Positions 50,404 through 63,882 of a DNA stretch of 64,000 nt are shown piece after piece. Numbering within the stretch: the stretch's first letter is position 1; every line of letters begins with the position of its first letter. The notes beneath the pieces are model-generated. The model saw only the letters and a list, made by a program, of their open reading frames with translations, had not been told where the DNA came from and did no database searches. Made by a program: the position numbers and the translations under genes. Where the stretch lies: NCBI GenBank assembly GCA_012295275.1, contig CM022669.1:2101140-2165139 (forward strand), in the 5' to 3' direction. This stretch comes from Chrysomallon squamiferum. Lineage: Eukaryota > Mollusca > Gastropoda > Neomphalida > Peltospiridae.

Positions 50404-53400
50404 ATAGTTTTCTTAATCCATTTTAATAACAGTGTGAAAAATATCTTTAAAGTTAAAGAAATTGTACCCATCCCGATGAATCAATAATAATAAAAAAAAT
50501 TAATAACCTAATAAATAAATATTGATTTGATCTATAGAAAAAAACTCTGAAGAGTGTAATAAAGACATTATCAGAAATGATATCAAGTTTATATGGTATG
50601 TCTAACAGCAATATATCTAACAAGAAAATACATAGGAACAGATATCTGTATTTTTTCTCACTGAATGGATATAAGCAATTAACAAACTTGAAAATCAGTT
50701 TGAAAAAAGAAAAAATATACTGGATGAGGCATGAAACTGCATTTGATAAAAGAATTAAAAAACATTTGTTGAAATCTAGATAAAAGAAACACTGGTGCAC
50801 AGGTTCCTTTTGTTACATTATGGATACAAAAGACGAAAATCAATTTGAGAATATAGAAATGGATCATTTTTCTCTCTAACATAGCTTAGAAATATCCATA
50901 TTCAATTAGATTTATTATAAAGTAAATCTGCCATGTTTCTCACAGAAGTATCAGAATTTATATCTAAAAAATGTGTATGGTTATCAGTAGAGATTGAAAG
51001 TGTATAGGTTAAGATGAATATACAGTCAGTCATGTCATAAAGAATGAAAATAAAATGGGCAGCTCCTAACCATGAAGAGTGAAGGAAGACAAATGACTTC
51101 ATGTATCTGATTCAGGTGATTGAAAAGGATTTTTTGTTGTTGTCCTTAACACCGTGTTTTTATTACCATGTTTGTACACCAGAGTGTGTATTTGTCATCA
51201 TGTTTTGGAAAATATTTAGTCATTTGCATCATACATTTTTGTAAAATCATTATTTATTGAGAATTCAACATTAAAATTGCCATAAAATATTTGTTATATA
51301 GTGAGAAGTGCTGCCCATTGTTTATGTCCCTTGTTTTCTTATTAGAATCAAACTAAATATTAGGTCATTTATTAGAAGAAAACAAATACCTTGTCCTTCG
51401 AATCAATTAACTAGAAAGTTCATGCATTTTGTCTTTGAAGTAATAACCGATGCAAATGGTAACTAAAAACAAACAATTTATGAATATCTTTATGTATTGA
51501 ATATTCAGTTTTCAAAACTGAAAAAACTGTTTACATCCTGCAGTGCTATTACTAGTTGTTTTTCTGTGTCAAAAAATATTTTATAGCAATCAGGAGTCAA
51601 ACTTGTATTTTAAATGTTTATTTACTGTCATACAGATATGGTTAAATTTAATTTTTGTGACATCCATCATTACCATTTATATCAATATCAGTTTAATTGA
51701 AGGGTGTGAAAATGTAATTCTGAAGTCTTAATATGTAATAAAATTCATTTTTTCTTTAAAATTATATCTAACATGATGATATAACCATTTTTTTTTATTT
51801 GCTTGAACCATCTGTATTATATGTTGATCTAAAATCTTTAAACAAAATTTTTAAAAACATTCATGACATTACCTATGGCAGGATGCTTTCAAATCTGTAT
51901 GGTTGATTACCTGTAAATATGGTTCCATATAACAGATTAAAAATGTGTTGAATGCAAATTAACTTTATCAAAATTTCTTCCTTTATAAGTGACATTACTT
52001 CATGTTTGTGTTGTAATTATTAAACCTTTTCTTTTTTAGTGTAAATCAACACCACTTATTACTTACATTATCACTTATTTTCAGCTCAGTGACACTTTAA
52101 ACATGTAATACAATTATTCACAGAACACTTAATGTTTTAACATTTAATCTTTTAAATAAATTTGAAACCGAGTGTTTTACAAATTCATATTTCTTAAGAT
52201 CTCATGTTTGTTATCATTTTTACAGAATTGTATTTCATGTTTGCTTTGTGCCTTTCAGTATTTTTATTTTTTATTATTTTTTTTTTATTTTCTTTTAATA
52301 TTTATTTATTTTTTTTTTTTTTTTTTTTTTTAATTCCTCATTATGGGAATATGTCTAAGAAAGATATAATTATTCAAGAAGTTTTTTTTAAAATAACCAC
52401 GTACTGCAATGAAATTGTTTTCCTTTACCAAAACAGCACAAACAATCTGCACTCTTATTTAGTTTTTAATGTTTATTTCAGTGTGTGTGTAATTTTAAAA
52501 ATTAATTTTTTTTATAATGAAACTTGTTTTATCTTGAAAATTATGTTGTCTGAATAGTGCTCTCCACTATATTAAATAATGGATCCACCCTGCATGATTT
52601 AATACTGGATATATTACTGCAATGAAATTAACTTTAAACACATATTTTCTTTGTAAGACAACATTCCTTTAATCTGTAAATCCAGACTAATTAGATATTT
52701 ACATTATTTCCTTCATGTAAATTTAAAGCTTCAGCATTAATTTGAAATGCAAATATATTTAATTTGACAAATGTAGATATAAATGAAAATATTTATACTC
52801 CATGAACTTTTCTATTTAAATTCCTTTCACATGAGCAATAAATGACTCATAAATGACAAGTGTGATAAAATAAATAATAAAATGTCACTGAAAATTAGCA
52901 ATGAGACTTTTATTTTCAGATCTTAGTTGATAATTACTGAAATTTGAATGCAAATATTTTAATAGCTTGTGACTTTTTTAAAATTTCTTAATAATCTGCT
53001 TGACTACTCGCCTTGTTTTCATTTTTTAAATCAAGTGACAAATGTACACATTTTCCGTATCAAATTTAACCTCTAGCAGTTGCAATGGAAAATTAAAAAT
53101 TGGATGTTTCCTATTTGGCAACTGACTATATTCAGGTTGTTTTTCCATTGATTTTTTTAACAATACAGAATGAAATAATTTTTATGTTAAAAATATCTCA
53201 TTTGCAGAAATGCATTTTATCTTTGTTTTCTAGTGTGGCCTTGTTTCAGTTGCACATGGCTAAAAAAAATTATTTTATTAAATAAAATTTCTAATTCTAA
53301 TGCTTTGTATCCTGTTACAATTACTCTGTACTATGTTCATTATCCACATTTTCATATTTATTATAATAATGACAACTTTGTAAATGTTTCTGTTACTACC

Positions 53401-54229
53401 CTGCACATGAAAATTAATACTGTTTTGTTTTGACATTTTAATTTTTAATTTTGTGTTCAGATAAAATCATTTTACATGATCATTTGCTATTAAACAAAAC
53501 AAACTATTAAAATGTTCTGCTGACACATATTCTTTTGTAAAGATTGTTGTAATGTTTTGGAAGAAAAATGATAAAGATGGCTACTGAACTAACACTAATC
53601 TAGTTACTGCAGGTTTTTATATACTGAAAAATAAGTTTTGCACACAGCAAAATATTGTGAAAACTGCAAACAACCAATGATAGCAGTACTTTATCACTGC
53701 AGTAAAATAGCAATTTTACTTACAAACAAAACAACCCGAGTTCATTTACTCCATTAGCAAATGAATAAAACTAAATGGGAATCATTGTCAGTCATGATGT
53801 GTAACTGACAAAGTTTATTTAAGTTTATTTTCAGAGTATACAAGTATTTTTAAACTCTGACACAAAGCCTTTACTTCTGAAGAGTTTTTATATTTATTGT
53901 TTTTCAGTACCAACTAAGGTTGCAATATTGTTTGTGTAAGCTTTATCTGATGTCATCATACTTTCAACAAAGTTTGGGCTACTCTTGGCATGTCATAATA
54001 CATTAATTACACAATATGTAATGGATCTTATTTTTATTTCTAAACTTTCACAGCATTTTTCCCATTGTAAATCACTGGATTATATGTCAATAATGCTGGT
54101 TAATCAACATATAAAATTCAAAATGATTCTGCAGTTTAATACATGAATTTTTTAAAAAGCATGGATAAATAGAATTTAATAAAATGTTGTTTTTTTTTCT
54201 TTTTTTTCGTTCCTTTGATCAGAAATTCT
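50404..54229. other. Spacer with convergent 3' UTRs of CREB3-type and NOL6 genes
   Basis: A+T-rich with many long T and A runs (for example about 52305-52331). Open frames here are short, Phe/Ile/Leu-rich and without splice context. I see no gene. Confidence 0.65.
50489..50515 (+). terminator. Candidate poly(A) signals of the CREB3-type gene
   Basis: AATAAA occurs at 50489-50494 and 50510-50515, 86 and 107 nt after the stop codon. Confidence 0.45.
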
Positions 54230-57200
54230 TCAGTGAACTCTTATTGTTTCTACTCTGTCCACCAATCCTCGACCTAACACTGCAAAGTCATTGAGGATAG
54301 CCCCAAAGTTTGTCACCAGTACAGTTTCTGCAGTCTGACTGTCAACTGTCAACATTCTTCCTGCTACCACAGAAACCTGAAATACCAAAGTGTTTTTGAT
54401 TTATTTCTCTGAATTTTTAACTGAAGAGTGTTAACAAAAATAACATGTTTTTGAAGATAGATGAATTCAATTAAAGGGCATGTTGGGTAGGGAGGAGAAA
54501 ACTGAATGACCACAAACAACATTCAGTAGTTGTTTTCTGATGAAACCAATTTTACTTTATTTAATATATATATAAAAGAAATGGATCTGTCATATACCAT
54601 TCTAAAAGATAAAAAAATAATAATAATCTTGGGAAAAATTATATATGTGAAAGGAAAACAACAATTTAAAGAATGACTGAAAGCAAAATCTACCTTAAAC
54701 TCTTTAGGTTGAAGAGCAGCTGGTTTCCAAATTACTCCAATCACACTTCCCCCATATTTATCATAACAAAACATGGCCAACTCATCATAGGAACACTGAA
54801 AAATGATAACACAAATTTATTATAATATATATTGTATTTAATATTCTATTATTTACTGCTAACATAAATCAAAAAATTTGCAGATAGTGATCCAAAAATT
54901 CATCAGTGCAATAAGCAGAAATTACTGATGAGAAAATTTCAGTAACATAAAATATAATAACAATAAGAATTTTGTTATCAAATTATGAAGAAATCAATAG
55001 GTTTCAATAGAGCTGTGAGTAATGAAATTTTGAAGACTTGTGTTGTCTCACAGACCAGGCTAAATTATAGCCTAAATTTAATTAAATCAGTTGAAATACA
55101 TTGATGTTTGTAAAAAAATCACTTTACTGTAAAGACCTGGAGAGCAGGAAAATCTTTGCACTCCTCTTCTGAAATAACATGCATTATGAATGTATAATCA
55201 TTTGAACTAACAGGCTCATCATCAAATTTAAGCAATATTTTAATCACAGGTGTTATGTCTATAGGATTACCTGCAGTTTATGGAGGTAATACTGTACAGG
55301 GTCATAGTCTACAACTGGCATAGTTTTAACAACTTCTCGGAACTTGTTCACTGCAACGTGAGGAATCACTGTGTTTTCAGAGATGTCTACTGCTTCATAA
55401 TTCCGGGGCAACTGTTGCCAATTCAGATAGATCAAGACATCGAAAATCTCAAATGAAGGTCTGAAAATGGTCTGAAAGAGAAAAATTAATAAATGAACTG
55501 AGCTGAACAGGTACTTAAACATCCAACAGCTCTGGGTAATTATAATTTAAGGGATAAGAGAAAATATTTCATTTTGAAGCATTAAATATATTTCTGACAT
55601 ATTCTGAGGATATATCTTTTTTTTTCAAATTATTATCATCACAGACATGTTACACATGATATCTGGTAAAGTATAATTTGTAAATAACATTCAATTAATT
55701 TAGAAATCAAAAATTAAATCTTGGGCAAATGTAAAAACCATAACTGTTGTCTCTGCTCTGTTTATAACTAGAGATTAAAACAATGTACTATAAAAACATG
55801 GAGATCTGTTTTTATATATTTATAAAAATAAAACCACATACTTTAAAATCTAGCTGCAGTGAACAAAGTAAGATCTGGTTCTGCAGCACTTCGCATGCTT
55901 TTTGTGCAAGAAGAACAAACTGGCGGAGTAAGGGAGCAGTTGGTGTTTTTTTAGTCCAGTGAGAGCTGTATCTGTCAAATGGAGTTGACAAAAACATCAG
56001 TGGAAGAGTTGTACGCTCTTTGCTGAACTTGTGGGCAATATCTGCAACATCTTCAGCTGTTGATAAAACAAACATTACTTTCCATCAGTACATCTCTGAT
56101 AGCTTAGCTTAAGTAAGTGTATATAAATGTACAGTCAAACGATTAGTTTCTCCCTAGTATACTAGTATACCACTATCCCAGATTAGATGGAATTCTTAAG
56201 TATACAACACTTAAAAAGGTTATAAAAATCTTAAACATTTCAACTTATGTAAATATTATTTATATGATGCAACGTGAGGTAATACCAAGTTTATTTTTTT
56301 TTTTTTTGATAATATTATTGTGGGTGTTATTTTTTATAGTCTGTACTGTATTCCATAAATCTACATATTCACAAATGTTACTGTTTTTTTATATTTCAAC
56401 TTTATTTAATGCAAAAAGATATTCATAAATAAAATCAAACCTGATAATTTGTTGTTCAGATTCACTATGAAGGGAGATAATTTCCAGTCAAATGTTGAAA
56501 TCAGCTGAAGAAATCTGAAGAAACCAGTAATTGGCGAACTGAAGAAAAAAAAATAACTTATCACAAATCATTTAAAATATGGCTTTGAAATTATAATCCT
56601 TAGTGTTGACAAAAGCAGAAAAAGATCAAAGAATAATGTAAACCTATTTTTTGTTCATGTTAATTTACTGCTAACTGCTTCTACTGAGAGAGATAATAAT
56701 ATCCATTCTCTTCTTTGTAAATAAGCCTCCATTATTAAATCATTAAGACAAATCCTGTCATTTGTCAAGAATTTCTCTTTAAATGAATGATTTCCTCTTA
56801 AAGAAAAAACATTACATTTGCTCTTTGCTATGCCTTACACAATATAAAAATTACTGCTGTTTCAACTGACACTCAATAAACTGACCAGTTAAAATAATTA
56901 TATTGAGTAAAATTCAGGGAAAGAATGTCATGTACACACAGTTCCCAGTTTTACTATGCACAAACAATTCAAAGAATCAAATATTACTTGATAATATCCA
57001 GTAAGACTCACCCTGGAGGTGTGAAAGGTGCTGGGTTCAAATATAGCTGAGCTACGATGAGCTCTACAGCCATGTCTGGAATGTGGTCAGATAACATGTG
57101 AGCAGCCGTCCACCGTTTGGCCAGTCTTGACACACAGCTGAATGAGTTGTGTTGTTGATAAATCCTAGTAAAAACAACATTTAATTATTCTCTTTATACA

Positions 57201-58588
57201 CTGTATTTTAAAAAGTGGCTGAAAAATAGGCTGACATTCTTGCAAAATTATGATTTAAAATATCACTCCACTAGAAAGAATAAAAACTGAATAGATGGTA
57301 TCAGTAGACAACCTTTGTTACAATCACAATATATAACTAAATTTGCAGATTTTCAATTAAATATATGGAAAAAGAAATAAAATCTACTGACTGTTGACTT
57401 ACACTAATATTCATACAACATGAAGATCAAGTCCATTTACTATATTAAAATCAACATTGTAAGGAACTAGGTTATAATATGTCTTTTTTTCTAGATACCC
57501 ATGTAAAGTGCTTGTTAGAACTGGTAAAATTTTGGTTGTCTTCTCAAGTTTGACTGATGCCTCTGTGTCTTTGAACTTCACTGTACCATCAGACATCTTG
57601 ATTAGTTTAGCCACTGTTACCTCCCTGGAGTATGACAGTCTGATCCTGAACACAAAGCCATCCTTTAAAATAAATATATATATTTTTTACTATTTTATTT
57701 ATTAAATACATTTTTTTAAATAATAAATAAAATATTAAACACCCATTAAAAATATTAAATCTAAATATTATTTAAAATAATAGAGAACATAGACACATTC
57801 TTTAAAATAATAAATTAAAAAGAAACATTCATTAAAATAAATAAGACTAAACATTCTTTGAAATATCCTATAATATATTTTTTCAAAGAATGTATATTAT
57901 TCTATTTAATTTTTAAAGATGTTTAATATTTTTTTAATTATTTTTTTAATTATTTTAAAGAATGTTATTTTATTCATTATTTCGAAGGATGTTTATTTAT
58001 TATTTTAAAAGTTTGTTATTTTAAATCATGTTTCTATATTTAACAAATAAATTAGCCAATAAAATAATAAATTTAAAAAAATAAATAAATAACTTTAAAA
58101 CTAAAAAAAATAATTAAATATTCTTTAAAATAATAATAAAATAATAAACATCATTTACTATTTCAAAGAATGTTTATTATTTTGTATATTATTAAAACAT
58201 AACAATATTGAACATTCTTTTAAATGATCTTTACTTTATATTTATTAGTTTTTTTTATTATTTAAAGTATGTTTGTTATTTTGCTTATTATTTGTTTATT
58301 AATTAAAGGTATATTTATTAGTTTATTGATTATTTAAAGTATATTTATTATTTTACTTCATATGTGAATAATGTTTATTATGTCTTTATTTTAATAAATA
58401 CTTATCTCTTTATTTATTCTTTTAAAAACAAATGTATTATTTTATTTATTATTTTAAAGTATATTTAAATTTTATTTACTGTTTTAAACAAATCATTTTA
58501 TTTTTTATTTTATAGAATGTTTACTATTTGCTTTATTATCTTAAGGGATGTTGAACATTTTATTTATTATTTTAAAGAAATTTTACTG

Positions 58589-58625
<37 letters not shown>

Positions 58626-61600
58626 TAATAATGGTTTGTTTTATTATTTTACTTATTTTATAGAAGGTAAACATTCTTTATAATAATAAAATAATAAATA
58701 AAAGAGTAAGAGTTCTCTAAAAAAAAAAAAGAAGAAGATAAATAAAACAAAATATTGATTAATTTACTTGGAAATGAATTGCTAATGCCTAAGGACCAAT
58801 TCACTTTATGAAACACTGATCCATGATGATTTAGTTGAAAAATTATTACATTATGCACATAAATTTACAGTTTCTAATTAACACGTTTTATATTAACAAA
58901 ACAGCAATTGACATGTGCTGATTTCAACACATTCTACCTATGCTGATTTGATCAAAGTCAAGTTATAAACAAGCCCAAGGAGTAAATCTGAAAACATTTG
59001 TCTATTAATAGCTCACTTTAAGAACATCAACCCATTCTGGTTTGATCAGCACAGGAAGCAGACACTGAGATGAGAGAGCTTTGCCAAGCTGTATGTGAAA
59101 TGCTGCCTTCAATCTCCGAACTGCTTCAAAATCTTCTGGCCATTTTCCACTGGTTTCCAACATACACACAACTATAGATAATAAAAAAAGCAAAAATGGA
59201 AATATTTTGTATTAGTTTTCACATTAAAAAGAAATGTGAACAGACTATTGAGATAAAAATGAAAAATTCAGATACTGTAGAATAAAATATTTTTAATTTG
59301 CATATATTATTAAATAATTAACATATGGTTATTTAAATTAGATATGACTGTTTTGACTTCACATATATTAAAATCCTGACTATTTATAATTATGTGAATC
59401 AGAGTACATGGAACAAAATTAATCTCGATATCTGCCGTGTGTTATCTCAATACTACTTCATTATGTTCCGTTAAGTAGCAGACACTACCTTCTAGACATG
59501 GAACCCAAGGGGGTGCAAACTTAGTGGGGTCTGGTAGGGTGGGACCTTGCTGGTGCTGCCCTGACAGGGTGAGAAGTGGAACAGCTGGAAACACCTTCAA
59601 ATTTAAAAACAATACATGTATATATACACACACAGACACAAAATTTACTGTAACTTTCTTTTTTCTGCACTGAATCAAAATCAAATTCATTTCTATAGTT
59701 AAATATCCAACTATATGCATTTGATAGTGTGTGTGCACGTACACATAAACACACACATTCAAATATCTATATGTAATTTAACTTTAAATAACCTATATTT
59801 AAACTTTAAACTTTAACTGATAATTAAATAATATATAGACCAAAAATATATAATTACCCTATATTTAAATAATATTATATTACTTATGTTGAAATAAATC
59901 AGTAAATATCCTTTTGCATAATAAAGATGTCTTACCTTTAATTATCAAAGATTATCTCTTATTCTTAATCAATACATATCTTTAAACAGTATGAGATTAT
60001 TCTCACCTCAGTGTATCTGAAAACAGGTGATATTGCCTGTATGGAGTTGATAGCTAGAGGCAGGTCGTTTAGTCCTCGCAGCTGTTTTGTCAGACTGGTG
60101 TACCTGTGATGTATCAGTATGTGTTGTTCCTCTCCAGTGCCGTAAGGAAATGCATCAGCCTCTGCTCGTCTACGAGGCCGTTTTAATACACAGTCCAACT
60201 GACTTCCGATGTGGTGAATGTTTTCTTTCTTAATGTCTGCATGTCTGTCCAAAAAAATCTTCATATAATCTTAATTCTGTTATAAAACATCTGTCAAATA
60301 ATGTACTAAATTGCCTACAGAATGGTGTAGCTAAAGCTTAAAAATTGATCAAATATGTGCTGGAAACAAAAGATAACACATCTCTACCATTTAACAAAGA
60401 TCTATTATTTTTAAAACAAAAGGCAATAAATTCACACCTTTTACTACTTCTGCTACTACTACTTCTAAAAAGTATTATTCTGCTACTACTATTATTCTGT
60501 AAGAAGAAGAGATAAATACAGAGATGTATATACAGTTTTGAAATTACTATTCACCTATGTAGGATGTAGTTCACTATTTTGGAGCAAACCAGTCTTTTCT
60601 TGCTGATCAGTGTGTCTGACGTCCACACAACTGCTTCACAAATAACACCGTCCTGAAATCTCCTCAACTCAGACTTATCTCCCCAAAACTTGATAAACTC
60701 TTTGGCCTGAGATTTAAAAAAGAAATAAACATATAAAATTAAAAATTAAATATATAGGATTAAAAAAAAGTATTGTTTTATTAATTAAAACATAATATGT
60801 TTTCATTTTACTTTTAATTATTTTGATAATGACTAAATTTCAAGCAAATAGGTTTAGGGCATGAAGTTAAAAAACATTTATATTTCAGGACAGCATTTTT
60901 AAAATTAAAGTTAAATGAGTATTTTAGTGAATATTTTAAAAATCAGGTTAATTGTATAAAGTTAAATGAGTATTTCAGTGACATTTTTAAATCAAATTAA
61001 TTGTATAAAGTTAAATGAGTATTTTGGTGACAGTTTAAAATCAGATTAATTGTATAAAGATAAATGAGTATTTTAGTTGCATTTCTAAATCAGATTAATT
61101 GTATAAAGTTAAATGAGTATTTTAGTTGCATTTCTAAATCAGATTAATTGTATAAAGTTGAATGAGTATTTCAGTGACATTTTAAATCAGATTAATTGTA
61201 TAAAGTTGAATGAGTATTTTAGTGAATATTTTAAAATTCAGATTAATTGTATAAAGTTAAATGAGTATTTCAGTGACATTTTTAAATCAAATTAATTGTA
61301 TAAAGTTAAATGAGTATTTTGGTGACAGTTTAAAATCAGATTAATTGTATAAAGTTAAATGAGTATTTTAGTTGCATTTCTAAATCAGATTAATTGTATA
61401 AAGTTGAATGAGTATTTCAGTGACATTTTAAATCAGATTAATTGTATAAAGTTAAATGAGTATTTCAGTGACATTTTTTAATCAGATCAAGTGTATAAAG
61501 TTAAATGAGTATTTTGGTGACACATTTAAGTCAGGCTAATTGTATAAATGAGTATTTTGTTGACATGTTTAAGTCAGGCTAATTGTATAAATGAGTATTT

Positions 61601-63882
61601 TGATGACACGTTTAAGTCAGGCTAATTGTATAAATGAGTATTTTGTTGACATGTTTAAGTCAGGCTAATTGTATAAATGAGTATTTTGGTGACACATTTA
61701 AGTCAGGCTAATTGTATAAATGAGTATTTTGGTGACACATTTAAGTCAGGCTAATTGTATAAATGAGTATTTTGTTGACATGTTTAAGTCAGGCTAATTG
61801 TATAAATGAGTATTTTGATGACACGTTTAAGTCAGGCTAATTGTATAAATATTTTGTTGACATGTTTAAGTCAGGCTAATTGTATAAATGAGTATTTTGG
61901 TGACAAACCTTTGCTGAATCAGCAGCAGGACCTTTCTCTACGACACTGTTAGCAAACTCTGGATCAACCAGAAATCCAAATGTCAGCTTTACTTCATCTT
62001 TTGTTTCTGGTGGTCTCTTATCTATAGGCCACTGCAATTCAAACAAAATCAGAATTTAAAAAAAAAAATTCAGTTATGCATTGGTTTGGGTTTTCTGGAG
62101 GGTTGGGGTTTTTTTTGTCATTACATATAATTTTAATTATTATTCTATACTTTTTCACTAAAAATTATGACAATAATATTGGTGAAATAAAAAAAATTTA
62201 ATTTAATATTCTTAATGAAAATTTTAATTATAATCAAATTTCATCAAAATTGTATACATTTTTTTTTTTTTTTATCAAATTGCAAAGCTCATTTTAACAA
62301 TGTAATTTTATGTGCATTTAAAGTGTATATTCTGCATACTTCAAAGTTAGGTTTTTGTTTGTTTTTGGCTATCCAATTTTAATTATTAACAGTATAGTAC
62401 AATAAGTGTCCATCTTGTACAACATGGGGTGTGAAAGAGTAAAATGTTCTAACAGGTAAATTTTGATAAGCATAAGCATAATGTCAGACATACATTTATT
62501 AATTTGTAATGTATATTGTACAATTCTTGCCTGTTTGATGGGAAGCTGTCTCATCTGAATGAGATGGACACGTTTATTAAGAGCTCTTTTCAGAATATCT
62601 AAAATTGCTGGAATGCTAGCAAGCACATAATCGCCATTGTAGTCTACTAACTTATGAGAAATGTTCAGTTTACTTGGGCAATGATGCAGTTCTTCTAAAT
62701 CAGTAATGCTGAAAATAAAATTACAGTTCATGGGTGTAATGTGCAAAGCACTGTTTTTAGAATCTTGATAGGAGCAAGAATTGCCTCTAATGTTTTACCA
62801 GAGAGTAAAACAAATTCATTACAAAATTATAGTTTTCTATGTTTTTTTTAATAAAAATCATGCTTGGAACCAGTTGTCTCTTAACAAGAGCAAAATTGAT
62901 TTCAACATTTTTATTAGTTTTTATTAAAACTAAATTATTATTATCAACAAATAATTATAATTTTATTGTGTTTTACAATGTGTTCTTACTGAAAAATGTG
63001 GTCAAATTTTGATATAAATGGCACAGGCTTCAGAAAGAGAGCTTCAAAGCTGTCGTTGCCATGGTTATCTAGAACCTGCACAGCTAACTTGGCTTCGTGA
63101 ACAACCTTTAAAACAATTTGAAATACAAAAACATTTACCATTATTATCATATATGCAAATATGTTAAAGCAATTCATTGAGAAGAATTCCAGAACACATG
63201 CATAAGTATAAATATGTTACGGAAAAAATAGATTTCAAATTTTTCTACCAATTACTGAGAACATGATACAGAAAATTTTGAAAACACTTGAGATGGAACA
63301 CAAACTTACTCTTTGATAAAGTGATCTGGTCATTGAAGCACACAGATTTGTATATCCAGAATGGTCAACAAAGACAACATCAAATGTGTTTTGAAACTGT
63401 GACAGAGATGGACAGAGGTCATCACTGGTATCTGGACACAAAGTAATTGGATTTTCACACCAGTTGGAATTGGCTGAAATGCACATGTGGTAAAAGAATA
63501 AATAATAAATTATTTAGGTTTACAAATTCATACAATTATAAATTAATCTGCTAGTTAAACACTATGTTGTATTTAATAATAATAATAATGATCATAATAA
63601 CAATAATAATGAAAATGATAATGATATAATGACAACAGAATAATAATAATAGTAATGATAATGATATCAGTGATAATATCAGTAATGATAATAATGTCAA
63701 TTTTCTAAGAATAACTATAAAAATGATGATGAGCTATGAGAGGTATTTTGCAAGTACTTACACAGATTTAAAAGTGTATTTCTGAACACCTGGTAACTAC
63801 TCATGAATTTGTTTAGAAGTCGCTGCTTCATCAAATACGAAACAAACATGGTCATCACAAACCCACTGAAACATCCATAGCC
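54230..63882 (-). CDS. NOL6 (Nrap/Utp22) nucleolar protein, 3' part
   Basis: Sixteen exons in transcript order: 63882-63762, 63473-63310, 63105-62990, 62708-62531, 62031-61909, 60706-60555, 60244-60007, 59594-59489, 59171-59017, 57662-57499, 57164-57012, 56538-56441, 56056-55842, 55471-55271, 54795-54694, 54376-54230. They join in frame to 810 residues and TGA; the human protein has 1146, so roughly the first 330 are beyond the right edge. Motifs shared with NOL6 include FDVVFVDHSGYTNLC, WGDKSELRRFQDG, LAKRWTAAHML, DPVQYYLHKLQ, YGGSVIGVIWKP and ILNDFAVLGRGLVDRVE. NOL6/Utp22 is part of the small-subunit processome (UtpC) in the nucleolus, needed for 18S rRNA maturation and linked to tRNA export in yeast. 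It has a nucleotidyltransferase-like fold but is thought inactive. One intron begins with GC (after 62531). Introns at 57663-59016 and 60707-61908 contain repeat arrays. Confidence 0.95.
57690..58690. repeat. A+T-rich degenerate repeat array with both orientations
   Basis: Blocks such as AACATTCTTTAAAATAATAA alternate with the reverse complement TTATTATTTTAAAGAATGTT at irregular spacing of roughly 35-50 bp through the intron. The left part favours one orientation and the middle the other. A (TTA)n run lies at 58592-58625. Confidence 0.75.
60900..61906. repeat. Two-period minisatellite in NOL6 intron
   Basis: Counting the invariant GAGTATT, copies fall at 60917, 60968, 61017, 61066, 61115, 61164, 61212, 61263, 61312, 61361, 61410, 61458 and 61507, a period of about 49 bp. 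From 61507 the period becomes 43 bp (61550, 61593, 61636, 61679, 61722, 61765, 61808, one defective unit, 61890). The core is CTAATTGTATAAA then (GTTAAAT)GAGTATTT, and the 43-bp units lack GTTAAA. The last unit reaches the splice donor at 61908. Confidence 0.96.
63560..63700. repeat. (AAT/GAT)n array in NOL6 intron
   Basis: Imperfect AAT, GAT and ATG trinucleotides, about 140 bp. Confidence 0.85.

Noticed and set aside
50126-50407. Alternative plus-strand frame of 93 codons in the last CREB3-type exon
   Set aside because: The frame that joins the preceding exons gives the lumenal tail with the RSLL site; the other is a shadow.
61113-61295. Plus-strand frame of 60 codons with a repeated peptide
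   Set aside because: Created by the minisatellite; 49-bp units do not keep one frame and there is no start or splice context.
60900-61906. Possible CRISPR-like array
   Set aside because: Repeats are head-to-tail units without unique spacers, in a eukaryotic intron.
62520-62531. A GT donor nine bases beyond the GC donor in NOL6 (ATT|GTACAA)
   Set aside because: Its context is poor, while CAG|GCAAGA matches the GC-donor consensus; RNA data could overturn this.
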